Assembly (NCBI GenBank): GCA_947179285.1
Contig: CAMXAV010000046.1
Location: 1-6,424 of the forward strand
Length of the DNA: 6,424 nucleotides
Direction: 5' to 3'
Origin: an uncultured Helicobacter sp.
GTDB taxonomy: Bacteria; Campylobacterota; Campylobacteria; Campylobacterales; Helicobacteraceae
Each line of letters starts with the position of its first letter. The stretch's first letter is position 1. A program made the position numbers and the translations under genes. Below the pieces are notes generated by a model. That model was not told the origin of the DNA. It made no database searches and worked only from the letters and a program-made list of their open reading frames with translations. Positions 1 through 5,701 of this stretch are shown one piece after another.

Positions 1-105
1 CTCCGCACGGACTATGCCCATATTCCACAGCGCTGCGTCTATGTTATGCCTTTGGGACCCGAACATAGACGTTGCGCGCTGTGGCTGGGAAATTGGAATC
101 GGTGA
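1..105 (+). CDS. 3' end of an upstream gene, possibly 7-carboxy-7-deazaguanine synthase (QueE), apparently ending early
   Basis: Frame 1 is open from the left edge and ends at TGA 103-105, giving 34 residues. The stretch YAHIPQRCVYVMPLG resembles the strand near the C-terminus of QueE, the radical-SAM enzyme making 7-carboxy-7-deazaguanine for queuosine, where I remember a 'V/I-Y-x-MPLG' segment. In that family about 30 more residues follow, ending in an RLHI..LWG-like motif. Here the frame ends after the short, unconvincing tail PEHRRCALWLGNWNR. Other frames nearby give family-like fragments (AVAGKLE at 78-98 in frame 3, EQWRI at 104-118 in frame 2), which would fit a frameshifted, decayed end next to the repeat beginning at 121. 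The family assignment rests on a few residues and is weak. An unrelated protein with an intact end is possible. Confidence 0.35.
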   Translation, partial: LRTDYAHIPQRCVYVMPLGPEHRRCALWLGNWNR

Positions 106-120
106 GCAATGGCGAATAGA

Positions 121-150
121 GATGTTTCGGCTAGCGCCTCAACATGACAA
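121..150 (+). repeat. Dispersed repeat, family A copy 1
   Basis: This 30-base unit begins GATGTTTCG and ends CTCAACATGACAA. It matches the unit at 294-320 at both ends, with a few extra bases in the middle (GCTAGCGC here against CTTCG there). The pattern GATGTTTCGCTTCGCTCAACATGAC recalls short REP-like elements scattered between genes in several bacterial groups, which I believe include Helicobacter. That it is dispersed genome-wide is inference; the pairwise repetition is visible here. Confidence 0.6.
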
Positions 151-159
151 GATTCCATG

Positions 160-199
160 TGTCATTGCGAGCGAGCAACGCGAGCGTGGCAATCAATAG
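160..199 (+). repeat. Dispersed repeat, family B copy 1 (left arm of an inverted pair)
   Basis: The unit starts TGTCATTGCGAGCG and ends GCAATCAATAG. Its first 14 bases (160-173) are perfectly complementary to 247-260, and GCAATCAA (189-196) is complementary to 232-239, so it forms an inverted pair with 230-264. It carries about 8 more middle bases (around 174-188) than the other arm. There is no transposase or other coding capacity nearby; short reading frames through it are repeat translations. Confidence 0.65.
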
Positions 200-229
200 G
201 CAAGGAATCCCAAGCGAGCATTCAACGAC

Positions 230-264
230 GGTTGATTGCTTCGCTACGCTCGCAATGACAATAG
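230..264 (-). repeat. Dispersed repeat, family B copy 2 (right arm of an inverted pair)
   Basis: Read on the minus strand this unit gives TGTCATTGCGAGCG followed by a short variable core and GCAATCAA, in the opposite orientation to the copy at 160-199. The two arms flank about 30 bases (200-229) and could pair as a long hairpin in RNA or single-stranded DNA. This could act as a transcription barrier between ybeY and the upstream plus-strand gene, but no T-tract is visible, so a terminator is not claimed. Confidence 0.65.
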
Positions 265-293
265 GTCGATTCTTTTGCGATTCGTATTGTTAA

Positions 294-320
294 GATGTTT
301 CGCTTCGCTCAACATGACAA
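294..320 (+). repeat. Dispersed repeat, family A copy 2
   Basis: This 27-base unit runs from GATGTTTCG to CTCAACATGACAA, a direct repeat of 121-150. Copies 1 and 2 of family A bracket the inverted family B pair, giving an A - B - B' - A arrangement. The inner CGCTTCGC gives the unit short internal symmetry. Confidence 0.6.
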
Positions 321-349
321 ATGCGCGCACCCTCGCCACACAAGAGGCA

Positions 350-367
350 CGCTTCGCCTCAACCATG
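350..367 (+). repeat. Degenerate family A repeat overlapping the end of ybeY
   Basis: CGCTTCGCCTCAACCATG at this site aligns with CGCTTCGCTCAACATG of the copy at 294-320 with two single-base insertions. The match lies across the last two codons and the stop codon of ybeY on the minus strand. An overlapping imperfect hairpin, GAGGC at 344-348 with GCCTC at 356-360, is present but lacks a T-tract, so it is only a weak terminator candidate. Confidence 0.45.
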
Positions 368-781
368 CGCCCGCACAATCAAACTCTGCGGCAAGCCAAA
401 ATGCGCCACAACTTCCGCTTCTTTTGCCCTCTGCTCGCCGTTGTCGCTTTCGTGGTCAAAGCCTTGCAGGTGCAAGAGCCCGTGCAAAAACAAGAGCGCC
501 GCCTCATCATCGCTGCTGTGCCCAAACTCCGCCGCAGCTTGCGTTATCGCCTCTGCGCACAAAACGATTGTTCCAAGCGGGATTGTCGCAACATGCCGCG
601 CGAGCGGAAAGCTCAAAACATCGGTGCTTTCGTCTTTACCGCGATGTTCTTTGTTGATGGCGCGCATCGTCTTCGCATCGACACACAATAGCTCCACATC
701 GCCCCCGCCGAGAAAGGCGAGAATCTGTTCGAGCATGTGCGTTGCGATTGGCAGTTGCGTTTGGTTGTCAAAATCTATCAT
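359..781 (-). CDS. ybeY: Endoribonuclease YbeY (rRNA maturation factor)
   Basis: YbeY is a zinc-dependent endoribonuclease that acts on rRNA, notably the 16S 3' end, and takes part in ribosome quality control. The 140-residue product has the family length and both signature motifs. An N-K-x-H-R-x-K-D-x-x-T-D-V-L-S-F segment spans residues 43-58, and the zinc-binding HGLLHLQGFDH spans 100-110, with His100, His104 and His110 as the expected ligands. The ATG at 781 is preceded on the minus strand by AGGA about ten bases upstream, supporting this start. The gene is divergent from speA across 85 bases. Its stop codon and final residues (AHG) lie in a degenerate copy of the local repeat, so the extreme C-terminus may have been remodelled by it. 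All catalytic residues are present and the gene should be functional. Confidence 0.93.
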   Translation of the reverse strand: MIDFDNQTQLPIATHMLEQILAFLGGGDVELLCVDAKTMRAINKEHRGKDESTDVLSFPLARHVATIPLGTIVLCAEAITQAAAEFGHSSDDEAALLFLHGLLHLQGFDHESDNGEQRAKEAEVVAHFGLPQSLIVRAHG

Positions 782-795
782 TTTATGCTATCCTA

Positions 796-821
796 TATCG
801 ATTTATTTTTAGTCGATAAAT
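796..821. promoter_or_regulatory. Nested inverted repeats in the ybeY-speA divergent region (possible operator)
   Basis: TATCGA at 796-801 is the reverse complement of TCGATA at 813-818, and ATTTAT at 801-806 is the reverse complement of ATAAAT at 816-821. The two pairs overlap and occupy the -35/spacer zone just upstream of the speA -10 element. The position suits a repressor or activator site controlling one or both divergent genes. The arms are only 6 bases each and AT-rich, so chance is a real alternative. Confidence 0.3.
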
Positions 822-829
822 GCTATAAT
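821..829 (+). promoter_or_regulatory. Extended -10 promoter for the speA operon
   Basis: TGC followed by a perfect TATAAT lies at 821-829, an extended -10 element. No good -35 hexamer is present, but the stretch 801-810 is T-rich, as is usual for housekeeping promoters of Campylobacterota. Transcription would start near 836, leaving a leader of about 30 bases before the speA ATG at 867. The promoter would serve the whole run of four plus-strand genes up to 4403. Confidence 0.7.
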
Positions 830-866
830 TTCCCCTCTTTGAGATAGATTAAAGGCAAGGCGCGTC

Positions 867-2711
867 ATGGTCAATTATGGAATCCAATTTTGGGCAAATG
901 ATGATTTTATCATCGAAGATGGTAAGCTAAAGGCAAACTATGGCAATCGCCCAGCGATGATTGATATTGTCAAAAAAGTGCGCGAGGACGGCTATCGCGG
1001 ACCATTGCTACTGCGCTTTCCACATCTCATTCACAAGCAAATCCAGCAGCTTTTTAGCGCATTCAACCGCGCGATTAAGCACGAACATTACGAGGGCAAA
1101 TTCAAAGCCGTTTTTCCGCTCAAGGTCAATCAGTTCCCGCATTTTGTGCTGCCGCTCGTGCAGTATGCGCAACATTTTGATTATGGGCTCGAGGCGGGTA
1201 GCAAGGCGGAGCTCGTGCTCGCGATGGCGCATGCGCGGCTTGGCGCGCCGATTACGGTGAATGGATTCAAAGATAGAGAGATGATTTCGCTTGGCTTCAT
1301 CGCCGCGTCTATGGGGCATGACATCACGCTCACAATCGAGGGGCTCGGCGAGCTCGAGACGATTATCGAGGTGGCAAAGCTCATGGGCAAGCCATGCCCC
1401 AACATCGGCTTGCGCATTCGGCTGCATAGCAACGGCATTGGAATCTGGGCAAAGAGCGGGGGGATTAACGCCAAGTTTGGGCTCACGAGCACGGAGCTAC
1501 TCAAGGCTGTGAAGATGCTCGAGAAGTCGAACTTGCTCAAGAAATTTACGATGATTCATTTTCATATCGGCTCGCAAATTAGCGACATTTCGCCGCTCAA
1601 AAAGGCGATTCGCGAGGCGGGAAATATCTATGCCGAGCTGCGCAAGATGGGCGCAAAGAATCTGCGGAGCGTGAATATCGGCGGCGGGCTCGCTGTGGAA
1701 TACAACCAACACGAGGGCAAGCAAGACCGCAATTACACGCTCGAGGAGTTTAGTTCTGACGTGATTTTCAGCCTGCGCGAGATTGCGCACAACAAGAAAG
1801 AGCCCGCGCCCGATGTCTATACGGAATCGGGGCGATTCATCGCCGCGAGCCATGCGATGCTCGTTACGCCCGTGCTCGAGCTGTTTTCGCAAGAATATTC
1901 CGAAGACGCGCTGAATCTCAAAGAAAAGAATCCGCCGCTCATCGAGGAGCTGCTCGATTTGTATAAAAATGTCAATGAGCGGCATGCGATTGAATATCTC
2001 CACGACAGCCTCGACCATCTCGAATCGTTGCTCACACTCTTTGACTTGGGCTATATCGACTTGCGCGATAGAAGTAATACCGAGATTCTCGTGCAGCTCA
2101 TCATTAAAAAGGTGATTAAGACGCTCAAGCACAAGCGGCATAGCGATATTATCCGAATCCAAAAAGAGGTGCAAGAGCGCTATTTGCTCAATTGCTCGTT
2201 TTTTCAGAGCCTGCCCGATTTTTGGGGTTTGGGGCAGAGCTTTCCGATTATGCCGCTCGATAGGCTCAATGTCCAACCCACGCGCAGCGCGAGCCTTTGG
2301 GACATCACATGCGATTCTGATGGCGAGATTGCGTTCAATGCCAAGAAGCCGCTGTATCTGCATGATGTCGACATCAAAAAAGAGGAATATTTCTTGGGAT
2401 TCTTCTTGGTTGGCGCGTATCAAGAGGTGCTTGGCATGCGCCACAACCTCTTCACCCACCCCACAGAGCTTAGCATCGTGTTTGACGAGGAGGGCAACCA
2501 TAGCGTTGAATATCTGCAAGAGGCGCAAACGATTCTCGATGTGCTGGACGACATAGACTATGACACAAAAGATATTGAACGCTCGCTGCGCCAAAGAATC
2601 GAGGATTCGACACTCATTGACGATGAGGAACGCAAGGAGCTTTTGGGGCGACTCTATGTGATGTTGAGCGAGAATGGCTATCTGCGTACCGTGCTCAATG
2701 GAGAAAAATAA
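867..2711 (+). CDS. speA: Biosynthetic arginine decarboxylase SpeA
   Basis: SpeA is a PLP-dependent enzyme converting arginine to agmatine and CO2, the entry to agmatine-based polyamine synthesis. The 614 residues match the length I recall for Helicobacter SpeA. The N-terminal alanine-racemase-type barrel carries the PLP lysine in FPLKVNQ (Lys86), followed by HFHIGSQ (231-237), the phosphate-binding IGGGLAVEY (271-279) and ESGR (320-323). An inserted helical region covers about 345-440. The C-terminal domain has WDITCDSDGEI (478-488), with Cys482 and Asp483 in the substrate-site motif CDSDG, then GAYQE (517-521) and HNLF (526-529). The ATG at 867 is supported by AAGG at 857-860, six bases upstream, and by an extended -10 promoter. 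The stop codon overlaps the cysE start by one base (TAATG). All expected active-site residues are present. Confidence 0.96.
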   Translation: MVNYGIQFWANDDFIIEDGKLKANYGNRPAMIDIVKKVREDGYRGPLLLRFPHLIHKQIQQLFSAFNRAIKHEHYEGKFKAVFPLKVNQFPHFVLPLVQYAQHFDYGLEAGSKAELVLAMAHARLGAPITVNGFKDREMISLGFIAASMGHDITLTIEGLGELETIIEVAKLMGKPCPNIGLRIRLHSNGIGIWAKSGGINAKFGLTSTELLKAVKMLEKSNLLKKFTMIHFHIGSQISDISPLKKAIREAGNIYAELRKMGAKNLRSVNIGGGLAVEYNQHEGKQDRNYTLEEFSSDVIFSLREIAHNKKEPAPDVYTESGRFIAASHAMLVTPVLELFSQEYSEDALNLKEKNPPLIEELLDLYKNVNERHAIEYLHDSLDHLESLLTLFDLGYIDLRDRSNTEILVQLIIKKVIKTLKHKRHSDIIRIQKEVQERYLLNCSFFQSLPDFWGLGQSFPIMPLDRLNVQPTRSASLWDITCDSDGEIAFNAKKPLYLHDVDIKKEEYFLGFFLVGAYQEVLGMRHNLFTHPTELSIVFDEEGNHSVEYLQEAQTILDVLDDIDYDTKDIERSLRQRIEDSTLIDDEERKELLGRLYVMLSENGYLRTVLNGEK

Positions 2712-3403
2712 TGGGAATCTGGAGAGAGATTCGCAGCGATTTCGCGGTGATTGCCCAAAAAGACCCCGCGATGTGCTCGCGCATCGAGCTGTTCTTTAAC
2801 TATCCCGGGCTTGTCGCGCTTGTGCATTACCGCTTTGCGCATGTGCTCTATGTGCATGGCTGGTGCATGTTTGCGCGCATCATCATGGGATTCACGCAAT
2901 TTCTGACTCATATCGACATTCACCCCGCCGCGCAGATTGGCAGCTCGGTGTTTATCGACCACGGAATCGGCGTGGTGATTGGCGAGACAGCGATTGTCGG
3001 CGACAATGTTACGATTTATCAAGGCGTAACGCTTGGCGGCGTGAGCTTGGAACGAACCAAGCGCCACCCGACAATCTGTGACGGAGTCGTGATTGGTGCG
3101 GGCGCGAAGATTTTGGGCAATATCACAATTGGGCAAAACGCCAAGATTGGCGCAAATTCTGTCGTGATTTGTTCTGTGCCCGAAAACTCCACAGCGGTGG
3201 GAATCCCAGCGAAGATTCTGACAAAAGAGAACAAATACCCTTATAATATGGGCAAAATTCCCGATATTAATAAACAGCTATTCAATTTTTTGCTCCAACG
3301 CGTGCAGAATATTGAAACAAGCCTTAAAGACGAAAAACTCACACAACAAAACGAAGAGCTTGAGAAACTTTATGAATCTTTTCTCAAAAGCCTACAAGAA
3401 TAA
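2711..3403 (+). CDS. cysE: Serine O-acetyltransferase CysE
   Basis: CysE transfers acetyl from acetyl-CoA to L-serine, giving O-acetylserine, the precursor that sulfide converts to cysteine. The product is 230 residues, shorter at the N-terminus than the E. coli enzyme (273). A helical domain at about 1-65 precedes left-handed beta-helix hexapeptide repeats at about 68-170. Asp83-His84 (IDHGIG) corresponds to the catalytic Asp-His of E. coli CysE, and His119 in KRHP to the second active-site histidine; GETAIVGDNVTIYQGVTLGG (91-110) is typical. A charged helical tail (about 185-230) ends in SLQE and lacks the terminal isoleucine that docks CysE into CysK in the E. coli cysteine synthase complex, so that complex may not form in the same way. 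The start overlaps the speA stop and is preceded by GGAG at 2700-2703, suggesting translational coupling. Confidence 0.94.
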   Translation: MGIWREIRSDFAVIAQKDPAMCSRIELFFNYPGLVALVHYRFAHVLYVHGWCMFARIIMGFTQFLTHIDIHPAAQIGSSVFIDHGIGVVIGETAIVGDNVTIYQGVTLGGVSLERTKRHPTICDGVVIGAGAKILGNITIGQNAKIGANSVVICSVPENSTAVGIPAKILTKENKYPYNMGKIPDINKQLFNFLLQRVQNIETSLKDEKLTQQNEELEKLYESFLKSLQE

Positions 3404-3411
3404 GGACTATC

Positions 3412-4053
3412 ATGTTGTATGCGATTGGTGATGTGCATGGTTGCTATGATAGCCTTGAAGCATTGCTCAAAAAGTTGCACCCCGAGCCAAGCGATGAAAT
3501 TTATTTTGTCGGCGATGTTGTGCACAAAGGACCACAGAGCGCGCGCGTGCTGCGCCTCATTCGCGAGAATGGATTCAAGCTGATTATGGGCAATCATGAG
3601 CGGCTGATGATTGATAATTTCAAAGAGGGCAGGGCACAAAAGGAATTGCTGATGTCCTATCATGGGCGCGAATCGCAGATGCTCGATGATATTCAATATC
3701 TCGAGACTCTCCCTTTGTACGAGCTTCTGCCGCTGTTTGACGAGAACGAGCATCAGCTCATCATCACGCATGGCTATGGGCATGCGTTGCTTGGCAAGGT
3801 TTCGTTCCATAGCATCGAGTTTGAAACGCGCGTTTTGCGCGAGCGGATTCCGCCCAACCTGACGCCAAGCAAGGCGGCGAAGATTCAATCGCGCTATTTC
3901 AATATCTTTGGGCATGTGCCGCTGCCAATGCCGCTGATTGCGCCGTGCATGGCGGGGATAGACACGGGCTGCTACAACGGCAACATGCTTTGCGCGTTTA
4001 GCTTCCCCGAAAAAACCGTGATTCTCCAAAGGGCTTTGGAACATTTGTTATGA
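3412..4053 (+). CDS. ApaH/PPP-family metallophosphatase with an altered second motif
   Basis: This 213-residue cytoplasmic protein belongs to the calcineurin-like PPP superfamily of dinuclear-metal phosphatases, which includes serine/threonine phosphatases and diadenosine tetraphosphatase ApaH. Motifs appear in order: GDVHG (6-10, Asp7 and His9), GDVVHKGP (34-41, Asp35), GNHE (60-63), THG (119-121, His120), FGH (166-168) and GIDTGC (182-187). The second motif usually reads GDxVDRGP; here His38 and Lys39 replace Asp and Arg. ApaH and ApaH-like enzymes also lose this Asp, so a nucleotide substrate is possible, but the substrate cannot be assigned. AAGGA at 3402-3406, overlapping the cysE stop, lies five bases before the ATG. 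The gene is eight bases after cysE and overlaps the next gene by four (ATGA), so it is co-transcribed. Confidence 0.88.
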   Translation: MLYAIGDVHGCYDSLEALLKKLHPEPSDEIYFVGDVVHKGPQSARVLRLIRENGFKLIMGNHERLMIDNFKEGRAQKELLMSYHGRESQMLDDIQYLETLPLYELLPLFDENEHQLIITHGYGHALLGKVSFHSIEFETRVLRERIPPNLTPSKAAKIQSRYFNIFGHVPLPMPLIAPCMAGIDTGCYNGNMLCAFSFPEKTVILQRALEHLL

Positions 4054-4403
4054 GACTCTGCTTGTGCCTCTGCCTATGTTTGCCGCTTTGGGCGTGGGAC
4101 GTTAACCGCGTGGCAGGGCTTTGCCTCGGCGGCAATGACGGCGCATGCGAGATTCTCTATGCGCAGCCGATTCCGCCCACAATCGCGACACTCTTCACGC
4201 ATGCATGCCTAAGCGGTGATGTGTGGGGCTGCTACCTCGCCGGAAAAGCCTTGCCCGACAAAGACGATGCGCTGCAATGGTTTTTGTTGGGCTGCGAGAA
4301 AGACAGCGCCGTTTGCTGCCACGAGGCGGCTCTTGTGAGCGGCTCGAAGCAGCTTTTGCACAAGGCATGCGCAATGGGCGATGAGCGCGCATGCGCGCAC
4401 TAG
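4050..4403 (+). CDS. Short secreted cysteine-pair (Hcp/Sel1-like) repeat protein
   Basis: The 117-residue product begins MRLCLCLCLCLPLWAWD, a short hydrophobic leader with likely cleavage near residue 15 or 16, so the mature protein should be periplasmic or extracellular. Cysteines occur in four pairs, each exactly eight residues apart: 25/33, 53/61, 82/90 and 107/115. This i/i+8 pairing within G-x-x-x-(G/A)-C helices is the disulfide pattern of Helicobacter cysteine-rich (Hcp) proteins, built from Sel1-like repeats. Pair-to-pair distances are 28, 29 and 25 residues, shorter than the usual 36-residue Hcp repeat, so this is a compact or reduced relative. Hcp proteins have been linked to beta-lactam binding and host immune stimulation; neither can be claimed here. 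Translation is coupled by ATGA overlap with the phosphatase, and its TAG stop sits in CTAG, shared with the convergent gene. Confidence 0.75.
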   Translation: MRLCLCLCLCLPLWAWDVNRVAGLCLGGNDGACEILYAQPIPPTIATLFTHACLSGDVWGCYLAGKALPDKDDALQWFLLGCEKDSAVCCHEAALVSGSKQLLHKACAMGDERACAH

Positions 4404-5659
4404 GCGGTGATTTTCGCGCCGCTTGCGCCATTTGCGCGGTTGGTGCGGTTGGCGATTGTTGGTTTAGAATCGTCAGCCTCTGTCGCGCCGCTTGCGTCAG
4501 ATTCTGTCGCATTGCTCGCAATGCTCTCGGCTGGCTCATCTGTGTCGCTCTCGCCTTTTTGGTTGCCAAAGAGTGAGAGGAGCACATCGGTGTTGTCGAT
4601 TGTGCCGAGAATCAAGCGATTGAACGCGAAGATGTCGAGCAGCGCATCATCGCCGCTTTCTTGCAGCTCGCTCACCTTTTGCGCAACCTCTGTGCTGTTT
4701 TTGCCCGCAAGCTCGGCGAAGTCGAGCGTTCCGCTCGTGTCTTTGTCTTGGCGAATCGAATGGTTGATGAACATCGCAAGCGAATCGATGAACCCAAACT
4801 CCTCGAGGAATCTATCCCTGTCGGCATCGTTTGCGAGCGCGTCATTGAGCGAACGATAATTATTTGGTGGCTCGATTCCAAGCGCAACAAGTGCCCTAAG
4901 CGCCTTTGCCTCTTGTTGCGAGATTGTGCCATCGCCATCGCCGTCAAATTGCAAATAGCCCACGCCATACGCGGCTTCGTAATACCAATTCTTGACATAA
5001 TCTTCCGCTTTTTGCAGCGAGCCAAATTTCTCGGTGAGCTTTTGCGCGTTGTCATCATCGAGCACAAGCTGAATCGTCTTGCCCGAATGCTCGTCAACAA
5101 AGCGCAATGCATTTGCGCCGGGCGCGGGCGTTGCGTCTGTTACCTCGAGTGGATTATGATATTGCTTCGCGTCTTTTGGAATCGGGTAGCCCCCCGCGTT
5201 CACAAGCGACTTGTTGAGCAACGCGCCGACCTTGTCGTTTTTGTCGTCTTCGTTTGTGGGCGTGTTGATTGCTAGCGCGGGCGCGGGTTCTACCTTTGCC
5301 TCGCCCTCGCCTTTTTGCAGCGCCGCCGTGAGCAGCGCATCGTCTTTGGGGCGCTCAAGCGTGCTCAAGTCGCCGATGAGCTCTTGCGTTGTCATCGTGA
5401 TTTGCTCATCAATCACATTCAGCAGCGCCGCTTTTTGCGTTTCCAAGCTCGCAATCATGGCTTCTAGCTCTGCCACAGCGCTCGATAGGGGCTCATCGGG
5501 GCTTGCGTTTTCGCTCTCACTCTCGGCAGCTTCGAGCTGCTCTTTGAGCGCGTCAATCTGTTCTTGAAAGCTTCGAGCAAGTTGCTCGTTCTGTGCCTTG
5601 TTGTTGCTCGTGGGGATTGTGGTTGTGCTGAAGGTTTGTCCGTTTTGAATAGATGTCAT
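4400..5659 (-). CDS. EF-hand calcium-binding protein, candidate flagellum-linked or exported
   Basis: I do not recognise this 419-residue protein as a named gene. Two canonical EF-hand loops are visible: DGDGDGTISQQE at 239-250 and DKDTSGTLDFAE at 305-316, both with acidic or polar residues at loop positions 1, 3 and 5, Gly at 6, hydrophobic at 8 and Glu at 12, so calcium binding is likely. Residues 1-24 are rich in Ser, Thr, Asn and Gln with no Sec signal peptide; about 25-100 is charged and helical, possibly coiled coil; 115-180 is probably disordered; 185-365 is the folded calcium-binding part; 366-419 is a low-complexity Ser/Ala/Thr/Asp tail. There is no membrane segment. AAGGAG (5665-5670) lies five bases before the ATG, and a sigma-54-type promoter lies upstream. 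Such promoters serve middle flagellar genes in Helicobacter, and the N-terminus resembles flagellar export signals; a flagellar role is inference. Confidence 0.82.
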   Translation of the reverse strand: MTSIQNGQTFSTTTIPTSNNKAQNEQLARSFQEQIDALKEQLEAAESESENASPDEPLSSAVAELEAMIASLETQKAALLNVIDEQITMTTQELIGDLSTLERPKDDALLTAALQKGEGEAKVEPAPALAINTPTNEDDKNDKVGALLNKSLVNAGGYPIPKDAKQYHNPLEVTDATPAPGANALRFVDEHSGKTIQLVLDDDNAQKLTEKFGSLQKAEDYVKNWYYEAAYGVGYLQFDGDGDGTISQQEAKALRALVALGIEPPNNYRSLNDALANDADRDRFLEEFGFIDSLAMFINHSIRQDKDTSGTLDFAELAGKNSTEVAQKVSELQESGDDALLDIFAFNRLILGTIDNTDVLLSLFGNQKGESDTDEPAESIASNATESDASGATEADDSKPTIANRTNRANGASGAKITA

Positions 5660-5701
5660 CGATTCTCCTTGTGTGGCATATCTCTACATATCCCTAGTAT
5701 C

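Noticed and set aside
160..264. Inverted repeats considered as a CRISPR array, insertion-sequence ends or intrinsic terminator
   Set aside because: There is no regular repeat-spacer pattern, no transposase and no T-tract after the stem; a REP-like repeat pair is the simpler reading.
236..812. Several plus-strand open frames of 120-163 residues across 236-812
   Set aside because: They are opposite ybeY or are translations of the repeats (peptides such as LRYARNDN and RFAQHDK), with no ribosome binding site or family motif.
1497..2594. A 365-residue open frame on the minus strand opposite speA
   Set aside because: It lies wholly within the unmistakable speA coding region and shows no recognisable motif; long antisense frames are expected from this codon usage.
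3370..4044. A 224-residue open frame on the minus strand opposite the phosphatase gene
   Set aside because: The plus strand carries all PPP motifs in order with good ribosome binding sites; the antisense frame has no motif or promoter.
4111..4126. Sigma-54-like TGGCAG...TTTGC inside the Hcp-like gene
   Set aside because: The GG and GC are nine bases apart rather than ten, and the site is inside coding sequence.
4823..4828. Possible third EF-hand loop at residues 278-289 (DADRDR...) of the minus-strand protein
   Set aside because: It has Asp at positions 1, 3 and 5 but lacks Gly at 6 and Glu at 12, so it is probably an acidic helix.
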